Assembly: GCA_963693085.1 (NCBI GenBank) | Contig: OY856409.1 | Location: 1,615,491,711 to 1,615,555,710 of the forward strand | Reading direction: 5' to 3' | Length of the DNA: 64,000 nucleotides | DNA from: Alisma plantago-aquatica | Taxonomy: Eukaryota; Streptophyta; Magnoliopsida; Alismatales; Alismataceae | Shown: piece by piece, positions 55,999 through 64,000 of the stretch | Numbering within the stretch: the first letter of the stretch is position 1 | Layout of the letters: each line of letters opens with the position of its first letter | Notes under the pieces: model-generated | What the model saw: the letters and a program-made list of their open reading frames with translations, nothing else | Databases searched by the model: none | What the model was told of the DNA's origin: nothing | Translations under genes and position numbers: made by a program

Positions 55999-57930
55999 CC
56001 CCCAAGTTACAACACACTATATCCTCAAGGTGTGAAAAGAAAGTAGAAAAATGTAAACACATGATCGTTGCCCATTCAGAGTTGAGAGATAGCATGATAT
56101 AATAGTCGCAAAGAAAGTGATAATTATCACCAAAACACTCTTCGACAGTAGTGTGAAGAACTCCAATGGAGTGCATCCAATGTAGGATGTAGAATCCACA
56201 ATTGTTGGAAAGATGCCGTTGTTGTGGGATGTGATGACAAAACCTTGGGGCTTTCCATTTCTTTGGTTGTTGAGAATCATGTCCATTGCCATGATGATGG
56301 ACTAAAGGAACAAGTACGTTGGCACAAGTATCAGGAATGTGTTCATGCTCTCTTTGAATTAAGGTAGAATATCATAGGTCGTCGATGCTATAAGTAGCAT
56401 CTGAACTGTTATAGAATATGACCTATCATTCACATGTAAAAATGACAAGTAAGGATCAGTGATTGTTGTGAAGAATAGGGAGGAAAATATAACATGGAAT
56501 GGATGACTGCATGATCTAAATGAGCAATCTCTTTTCTCCATAGTCATATTGTTGACAGATATCCATTTGTAAGTCTGGTCCATCCATGTAGACATCATCA
56601 ATATTTTAGTTAAGAAGGAATAGATAAGCAACCATAAGGTTGTGTGACAGATAAACCCCATGCCATAGGGTTTCAAGAAGATCATCCTTCATGACAATTA
56701 GATCATTGTAGTGAAAGATAACATGGTTGTCACTACCGTTCTGGAAACGTTGCATGAGAAGTAGAAGTTGAGTGTAAGAAAGCTCGCAACAGGAACTTCT
56801 ATCAAAATTAGCAGAACTTGGCTCGATTGATGATACAGGTCCATAGGCTGGAAATGGTTCAGGTTCATCTAGAAAGTTCAAGATATCAGTGGCCTCATGG
56901 GCCCGTGTAGAAGCAGGAATGGTTGCTGGTGGATTAGATGCCACAGGTGAAAGTGTTATCTGATCCTATTCTGCTATTTCTCGTTGGAGGACCTGGAAAA
57001 AATGTTCCCTTGTGGGCCTTAAGTTATCAAGAAGCTGTGGGTCTTGAAAGAAATGCCAATCGTGGATGACTTCCATGGCATATTGTCCACAAAGAGAGAA
57101 TTAGTTACGATCTAGATTTGTGAAAGAAATATGGCAATTGAGTGCTTCTATGATTCAGAGGACGATAAATACAATATCACCTTTTTCTTGACTTTTCTGG
57201 TGAATAAGAGGCTCTATCATGTAGTTGATCCCATTATGAAGGTAATAAAGAACTTGACATATGACCCATTGAATCTGAATAGAGACACAGGGGAACTTTT
57301 TTGTTGCAAGATCCTTGAAACACATGTTCATATTTTGTAGATCGGCTACACAAGTATTGAATAAAGTAATTTTTTGTTTAATCAGATTAGCAACATAGAG
57401 AATACAAAATCCTATAAAGTGAAAGGATATGAGAATAACTTGTGTTTGTTGCAACATGAGTTTGTCAAGAAGCATCTTTATAGCAAGTGCATCTAGACGA
57501 TTCTTAAAAAGACAGTCGGTGAGTGAGGGCATTACATTGTATACGACCAATCCTTATCACTGGACATAACATCTTCTATGATAGTAGATTCCAAGACTGT
57601 GAATATCCTTTTAGTGGTTGTGGTATGACTGTGAAAAATGTCCTAAGACTCACTCTAAGAAAGAGATACATACCCATTGTTGTAAATGATTTGATCTCAT
57701 CACAATGATCATCCAAAACATCTTGTAAGATAAAGATTTCACGAATAGGAATTCCCTACAAATAGTCAACATCAAACCCATTCATCTTGTAGGGAAGTTG
57801 AGGTGGAAGAGGTAAGGGTGGGTCTGGGAAAATGAGGTTCGAGGGACTTGAATTAGTTGTTGAAAGAATGGTGGACAAGTCACCATTGTCTTTGCCAAAA
57901 GAAGCATGCTCTTCATCAAATGGACTATAT
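55994..57930 (-). pseudogene. Ulp1-like (C48) protease ORF of element C, heavily decayed
   Basis: Minus-strand conceptual translation is colinear with A's protease ORF. From the right come an acidic Pro-rich part with PPLPLPPQLPYKMNGFD (near 57790), a predicted helical domain (57155-57550, NRLDALAIKMLLDKL), then SSIEPSSANFD and YNDLIVMKDDLLETLW (56700-56830), matching A's SAIEPSFPNFD and DGDILVMADALRETL. Catalytic region: LPILHNNH followed by TGA where A has HW (about 56478), YNSSDATYS (about 56418), and PQQRHLSNNCGFYILHWM (about 56180-56230). Several stops and shifts break it. The Cys is preceded by Asn, not Asp. It is split at 57930 by an insertion. Confidence 0.78.
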
Positions 57931-58440
57931 TATAACACCCCAATTTTCATGTCACACAAGCGGAAGCCACAAATGTTTTTTTGAGTGTCACAAACATGAT
58001 AATTGTCACAACAATAATAGAAAAAACCATTATAGACTATGTATGAAATAGATTCTCATAAGTTCTGGAGAACAGAAACATGGCACCTCATCATATACAA
58101 AAGAAAATTTATACCATGATACTACTTTATACAAATATCATCTCAAATATGGATCAACTGCGTAGATGGCACCCCATCAAGCAAACCTCCTAAAGATTGT
58201 AGATGTGTCCTCTATCTTGACCAATCTTCCTATACATAAGTGCCTACGGACATCTCGTCCCCAACCATGCACAAATAGGAAAAACTAATGTTAGAGTAAG
58301 TGTCATTGGATTTCTAATAAAAATAACATGAATGTACAATAACTGAAAGCTGAACTAAAAGATGAAAACTATAAACTTATTCTGAATAGTTATGTATTTT
58401 ATTTATGTCTTTTATTTGATTTGTAGCCACCATTATATGA

Positions 58441-58665
58441 CAAGTCCTCCTCTATTGACATCAAAGTGTCCTCTATGGTATAACACATCCTCTGTTGGTA
58501 CTACATGCCCTATGTTGACACTAAAGTGTCTTCTATAGTGCACCGCATCCTCCGTTAGAACTATGTACTCTCTATTAACACTGAAGTGTCCTCTATGGTG
58601 CAACACACCCTATGTTGGCACTACATGCCCTATGTGACACCTGCAGTGTCTGGCACAATGCACCC
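58441..58665 (+). repeat. Tandem repeat of about 62 bp (four units)
   Basis: Units combine GTGTCCTCTATGGT, CACATCCTC(T/C)GTTGG and ACTACATGCCCTATGTTGACACT. There are about three and a half to four diverged copies. Confidence 0.75.
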
Positions 58666-58749
58666 TCTGAATCATCCCATGACTCTCTGGTCAGGACTTA
58701 TCATATAATATATTAATATTCTTGTGTCATTTTCTATCATGTTTTCAAT

Positions 58750-58960
58750 TTTTTATCTGTAAATCTTAATCTCTTACCTATGAATCTGAATCTCTTATTT
58801 TTAAATCTTAATCCCTTATCTTTGAATCTGTTCTTAATTTCTATCTCTGAATCTATATCTCTATTCTGCTCTGAATCTGAATCCATATTCTTAATTTTAA
58901 AATTAAATCTTAATCTAAACTTTGAATCTAACTTTGAATCTAAATTTGAATATGTATCTC
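58750..58960 (+). repeat. AATCT-rich low-complexity stretch
   Basis: Degenerate AATCTGAATCT / AATCTTAATCC words, continuing weakly to about 59070. Microsatellite-like. Confidence 0.75.
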
Positions 58961-60251
58961 AATAACTAAGATTGGATATGAGACTCTTATTCAGTGTGTG
59001 GATCTAATTTAATATTACTCACAATGAGTAATCTAAATCTAAAATCTGAAATCTAGATTCTTGTTGTCTAAATAAGTTTTAATCTAAAATTGTTATTTAA
59101 TAGATCACTTAGTTAAATTCTGATATCATATATATGACATATGTGTCGAAAGACTTGAGAAATAAACTGAACTGAATAATAAATATGAAGTATCTGAAAG
59201 TATCTTAAATATGTATAATCTATAATATGATATTCTCACAAAATAACTTCATGTAAACAATATTTGACTAATAAAAGTAATATTGGATATGAGATGAATA
59301 TTAATTAACTAAATGTCTGAAGTAACTCAATCACTAAGTTACTTTGGATATGGTAGGATGAATCATAAGAATAATGAAATTTAATGGACATGACCCGCTT
59401 ACCTTTTATATCATAGATGCCCTTAATATAGTCTTGTTTCCTTGATTCACAACTTACATGCCTGGTCATCAACAAATTTGTAGAAGTCCATGTGAATTTC
59501 CCTCTCTTTGATTCTAAATTTCAAACCCCATCATCCTAATCTCCTAAATTGAATTAGAGTTCATATTTAACTAAGATCAACTTTAATTTAAAGTACATTT
59601 AATGTGTAAACATTAAATGAAACTCGATTATATAGCATACACATTCTGATATATCCATAATAACCAAAAAGTATAATATGTACTAATATATGAGTATACA
59701 CCTCATATACTAAGAGTAAACTCTAAACATACTTACATATAGAAATCTTACTTACTTATTTATAAAATCATATAACAATATAATTAGAATCATTTTCCAC
59801 ACTAGATAAGTACATGAAATACATGTGGTCTCATAAATAATCATAAACCATCTTACATAATGGCCACTTAGGCCCAAAAATTGAATCTAATACAATTATA
59901 TACAAAACTCTCTCAAAACTTTAGAAACAGTAAGAACATTGTATATTAAGGTATAGGTAAAAATATCAAATCATTTCATTGCCAATCATTTGGTGAAATA
60001 CCCAAGATACCCTTATGAGGGTTTACATGAAAAACCTTAGCAAAACTTCAATTAAGATAGATCATGCTTTGTAATCATATTAAACACATAAAAATACACC
60101 TTAGATAAAATATCTATTGATTTTGAAAGTCGTTAGCTATTTTTAATACACAAACATTAAAATAATATAGTTCTTGGTACATAAAATATATTCATGTGTA
60201 AACTTTGAAAACATGTCTTTAAAGTATATTCAGGTTAAACTAAACTGCAAG

Positions 60252-60562
60252 ACCTTTCTACTGATACCTTGTTTGCTAAAAACGAAAATTCATATCTCAA
60301 AATATGATTTTTAGAAGAATACCTATTTTGGATTGATGTAGACCGTTGATATTAAATTCGGCCGTCCAGATCGGGCCATGATGTGCACCCAACAGCTTCA
60401 AGGCTTGTCTTTCTACTGATACCTTGTTTGCTAAAAATGAAAATTTCTATCTCAAAATATGATTTTTAGAAGAATACCTATTTTGGATTGATGTAAACCG
60501 TTGATGTTGAATTCGGCTGTCCAGATCTGGCCATGATGTGCGCCCAACAGCTTCAAGGCTTG
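60252..60562 (+). repeat. Direct tandem duplication of 155-156 bp
   Basis: Copies at 60252-60407 and 60408-60562 share CTTTCTACTGATACCTTG, TTTTTAGAAGAATACC and GGCCATGATGTG. Roughly 93-95 percent identical by eye. Confidence 0.9.
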
Positions 60563-61150
60563 GCGCTCGCGGATCCTTGCTTGGATGTAGCTAGTTAAGT
60601 GCCCACAAACCCGGACGCCCTTGTCTTTCTCCCGCAGGGCACGAGTAGCGGACACGGGGATCGCGATCCCCTGTTGCTGCACGGAAACAGAGCGCCGTCC
60701 TCGTGGGCGTTCTCAATTTTCCCGCCTCTCTTGCACTTGTCCACAGTGTACTCCTATCGTTCATCCTCCTCAACCTCTGTCCCTTCCGTGTTCGAAGATC
60801 CAACTAGCGCCGCCATGGCCATCTAGGCCGGTGAATCCATGCTCAAAGCTCCGACCTTCTCACAGAAAGTCGAGAGTCCTTACATCTTCGGCTGAGATGT
60901 TGCAGCAAACACATTTGGTCTCCATGGCTCCAGGGGTCGGGAGAAAAGCCTCAATTTGACTCCTTCGCTGCCGCCAAAAACCTCCTCTCCCTTGTTTTTA
61001 GCTTCTTCTATTTGGTCTTTTGTTAGGAAAAGCCCTAATGGACTTCGCCCCCACTTCCGATCCAATCATCTTAGTTTTATAGCATGCATCCTTCCCTAAT
61101 CTAGCAACAAGATCTGGCCCGATTGGGGTTTATGGTCGAATCCCTGTTCC
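60563..61150. other. GC-rich segment of unknown origin
   Basis: Sharply GC-richer than its neighbours, with overlapping short open frames on both strands and none recognised. It could be a captured host fragment or the promoter/leader part of the surrounding LTR. Confidence 0.4.
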
Positions 61151-61769
61151 GGAAGAACAACGTCTCGCGAAGTGCTCTCTGTTCCATTTTTTTGACGCCC
61201 ACTCTTCTCTAAACCGGCCCGCATACAAATGAACAAGTGAATTTAATATGAACCAATCGTTCAATCTTCTATTATTTGGTTCAACATTCTAAAGGCCTTA
61301 AAATGTCACATTCTCTCTAATTTCTTCTAAAACTCTTATAGGCTACTCCTTAATCTCGAATGGTCCCATAATTTGATCCACACCTCTTATACATATCATC
61401 TTCTTGTGTAAAAATATCCACATGACCTAGTTCATTACCTAGACTACTATAGTATAGTGTGTGTGATTTCACTTGTCTCGTGACCTAGATCAACACATTG
61501 CTCCACCAAATTAACATCAATATTTACGATACCTTAACCATGATCTTATTGTGTCTTAATAAACATATGAACATTCTTAAGTTCAGATTCAATAATTCTC
61601 AAACATCAAGATTGAACAATTTGCACAAAATACCCTTTCCACTTACTTTATCCTCTTATATCCAAATATCATGAAAATTTGATGGAACTTTATTGTAACG
61701 GCTAAGCATATGCATGCCAAGTTTGAGTTTTTAAGCAGAGAAAACACCCACTTTCAGATCCCAATTTCT

Positions 61770-62045
61770 TTAAGAGTGGATTTGTAAGTGAAGCAGGTGG
61801 GCTTGAAGGTGAGGGTCTTTATTGCCTTGATGCTTCCAAGTGCTCATTGTTGTGAGTTCAAAACGTTCGCGAGAAGGGAACCTCAAATTGTATGCCTTGA
61901 GGTGTGTCCATGTCATACTCAGAGGCACACACCCTCTTGCTACCCTTAGTGCTTGAAGACTTGGGATGTGTGCACTTCTCACCCTGCTTGGGTGCAATGT
62001 CAGTTGCACTTGTCTCTCCTTTAATGTGGGCCATTGCTGGATCAA
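61770..62045 (-). pseudogene. Possible N-terminal piece of the element C third ORF
   Basis: Minus-strand frame of 91 codons starting MIQQWPTLKERQVQL, lying between the TATA-like box at 62463 and the LTR-like insertion, where the start of the protease ORF is expected. Sequence is basic and Ser/Arg-rich; no similarity recognised. Assignment rests on position only. Confidence 0.35.
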
Positions 62046-62460
62046 AAGATCATTGAAGAATTCATATTATTATGTCAAGATTAAAGATGAGAAAGAAAGG
62101 TTGTCAATATATTTGGTTGATAGGGTCATCGACCTCCGAGATTATAGTCAACAACTATCAAGGATTGACAACTAAAAATAAAATATCTCATCAGTGTGTT
62201 AGATCCATGGGCGTTTGATAGAATTACTGGGAAATACATCGATGACATTCAAAAGAAAAGCGATCGACATGGTTAGGTCAATGAGGTCTAGATACCTATC
62301 AACATAATACTAGCTGGTGAAATATGTCAATCAACATTTTGATCTGTCAAGCTATGAGGTCTACAAACGTCATAAAAAAGAAGGTCAATGGGTGAGGGTG
62401 AAAAGAGACAGGGCTCCACTATAAATACGATGTGGTGAAAGAAAAGTTATAGTGAGGTCT

Positions 62461-62472
62461 TCTATTTATAGG
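62461..62472 (-). promoter_or_regulatory. TATA-like box between integrase and third ORF of element C
   Basis: The minus strand reads TTCCTATAAATAGAAGACCTC, close to the CCTATAAATAAGACC promoter string of A and B. It lies about 410 bp past the integrase stop. Upstream (62480-62700) CATCGA/TCGATGG words recur, reminiscent of 54180-54830. A second TATAAATA faces the plus strand near 62420, so orientation is not certain. Confidence 0.5.
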
Positions 62473-62821
62473 AAAGGGCAAGGGTTGGTGGGTCAATCGG
62501 GTAAATGAGTTCAAAATTCAAGACCATCGAGTTGGTCATCAACGATAAGGTAGATGGGCGATACATTGATGGGCCATGGTTGACACTCATGTCGAGAACT
62601 CATCGATGGGAAAACTCTTGATGGGTGAAAATTTTGACACCTTAACAAGATCAATACGAGCGGATCAAAGTTTAAGTTGATGGATCCTTGTGGGGGATCA
62701 TCCACCAATCATCATTTGAAAAACAACTTTTTCATCTAGTCGAAGAAGCATTTTACAAGGGAAGTTTATCTAAGAAAATAAAAATGACAAAAACAAAAGA
62801 TAAGAACAAAAGGTAGATCAT

Positions 62822-62869
62822 TTGATTGCCTCTCAAGTAGAACTTTGTTTAAAGTCATTTAGATTGACT
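62822..62869 (-). other. Hairpin pair after the integrase stop (element C)
   Basis: On the minus strand: AGTCA/TGACT (62865-62869 and 62853-62857) with loop ATCTAAA, then TTGA/TCAA (62833-62836 and 62822-62825) around GAGGCAA. The AGGCAA core and the preceding TTTAAACAAAG align with A's GTTAAACCAAAG. Stems use different bases from A and B. Confidence 0.6.
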
Positions 62870-62885
62870 ATAGAGCTGCCTTTTA

Positions 62886-64000
62886 TTATGTGGTTGGTTC
62901 CCCAGATAGGTCCATGTCTGCCTTTATTATGATAATTTCATCTTCATAGTAGCGCTTCAAACAATGCCCATTGACTGAAAAGGTTCTAGATTTCTTGCTA
63001 CGCATATCCATCATTCTAGAGGGATAGATGGTGATAACAGTAAGAAGACCCGACCAACAAGAGTGTAGCTTTCCAGAAAAGATTCAGAGTGCTGAGTTGA
63101 ATAAAAGAACATTTATCTCCTTCAAAAATATCCTCTCACTTGATGTGGGAATCATGCTAGATTTTAGTGTGTTCTTTGTAGATCTTAGTGTTTTCGTAGG
63201 CATGTAATTGGAGTTCTTCTAACTCTTGTAATTGCAAAAAACATTCATCCTTGGCGAGGTCAGCATCCATATTGAGGCTTTTAATTGCTCAAAAGGTTTT
63301 ATGCTCCAGTTCTAGAGCAAAATGAAAAAAATTTGTCATAGATGAAGTGATAAGGGGTGATACCAATTGGAGTTTTGTAAGTGATTTAATAAGCCCAAAG
63401 AGTGTCATTGAGATTGGAAGACCAGTTCTTACTAGATCTTCCCACTATTTTGTCAAGAATCTATTTGATTTGTTTGTTTGAAACTTCTACATGACTGGTA
63501 GTTTGAGGATGACATGGAGTAGAGATCTTATGTTTTACACCATATCTTTTTAACAGTGCCTCAAATTGTTTTTCAATAAAATGAGACCCATCACCACTTA
63601 TGTATGTCCTAGGAACTCCAAAGATGATTGTTGTCAAAAGAGGCATGACTGTCTTGGAGTCACAAGTTGGACAAGGCACCACCTCCACCCACTTTGAAAT
63701 ATAATCTACTGTGACCAGTATATAATTGTTCCCAAAATAAGGGGGGATGGCCCCAAAAAATATATTCCCCAAACGTTGACAATTTTGACTTCAATCCAAT
63801 CATCCAGAGGAATTTCATTCCATTTTTTGATGTTCCCAGTTCATTGATGCATCACATTGCCTAACACAGGTGTGAGAATCTTTGAAAATAGTTGGCCAAT
63901 AGAAACTTGAATATAGTGTTTTCATTGTAGTCTTTTCAGTCCCTAAATGTCCCCCATAAGGAGCAGCGTGACATTTCTCCACCATAGAGTGATCTTATTC
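62886..64000 (-). pseudogene. Athila-like integrase of element C, decayed
   Basis: Minus strand, running in from the window edge. Zinc finger with CHAAPYGGH and CVRQC (63830-63980). The core is recognisable as VWGIYFLGP, ILVTVDYISKWVEV, GDGSHFIEKQFEALLKRYGVKHK and HVEVSNKQIK. The first catalytic Asp is Tyr (GIY for GID), and several stops follow. The C-terminal part reads GHCLKRYYED before TAA at 62888-62886. It is much more diverged from A and B than they are from each other, so it belongs to a different family. Confidence 0.85.

Larger units (their letters stand above)
57931..61700 (+). mobile_element. LTR-like insertion inside the protease ORF of element C
   Basis: TATAACACCCCAATTTTCATG at 57931 is one base from the TGTAACACCCC start of plant chromovirus-type LTRs, and it abruptly ends the C protease frame. 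No pol coding is seen inside. The right end is uncertain: plausible C sequence resumes by about 61770, and no target-site duplication could be fixed. It contains two repeat arrays, a 155-bp duplication and a GC-rich segment. Confidence 0.55.

Noticed and set aside
57155..57550. Separate 131-codon membrane-protein gene on the minus strand
   Set aside because: It lies in line with the decayed protease ORF of element C and is best read as its N-terminal domain; the hydrophobic look is weak evidence alone.

Overview
The window looks like nuclear DNA of a flowering plant. It is mostly a nested graveyard of long-terminal-repeat (LTR) retrotransposons, plus one host gene. Plant markers are Athila-type Ty3/gypsy elements with the matching primer-binding site (PBS), an L1-type LINE with a plant-style ORF1, Sirevirus-like copia ends with clustered polypurine tracts (PPTs), a degraded U6 snRNA copy, and an intact single-exon gene with a plant calmodulin-binding C-terminus. 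That gene is GC-rich in AT-rich surroundings, which would fit a monocot, but I cannot name the species.

Layout. 1-5402: 3' part of an Athila-type element (A): integrase, a broken Ulp1-like cysteine-protease ORF with its own promoter-like module, PPT and 3' LTR. 5403-5640: scrap of a B-family LTR. 5641-10800: minus-strand chromovirus-like LTR (D1) with the end of its pol. 10801-14791 and 32917-34740: one minus-strand LINE, split by element B and also carrying a 2.7-kb insertion. 14792-32911: complete Athila-type element B (LTRs of 2855 and 2864 bp, target-site duplication GAGCT), whose pol is split by a 5-kb solo LTR of family D (D2, 22279-27246). 34841-37175: Sirevirus-like 3' end. 37176-40988: 3' end of a further Athila-like element (F). 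41641-44455: another Sirevirus-like 3' end with a solo LTR inside it. 44505-49165: diverged tandem duplication holding a U6 pseudogene. 51219-52763: host gene. 54101-64000: minus-strand Athila-like element (C) with integrase and a second, more decayed Ulp1-like ORF, split by an LTR-like insertion.

Main results. (1) A and C, which are clearly diverged, both carry a Ulp1/C48-like protease ORF between integrase and PPT, so the gene belongs to the lineage and is not a one-off capture. (2) In A this ORF follows a copy of the LTR promoter module (tandem palindromes, then CCTATAAATA); C also has CCTATAAATA in the matching interval. This suggests a separate subgenomic transcript. (3) The palindrome CGGTCTCAAGACCG occurs in strictly phased 26- or 27-bp arrays in A and B and in looser form in D2; in A and B the arrays lie upstream of a TATA box. 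(4) A pair of small RNA hairpins with partly covarying stems follows the integrase stop in A, B and C. (5) A nearly fully paired 90-nt stem-loop directly follows the protease ORF of A and contains a PPT copy.

Limits: homology calls are from reading motifs and aligning copies by eye. Ends of old insertions without a clear target-site duplication are approximate.
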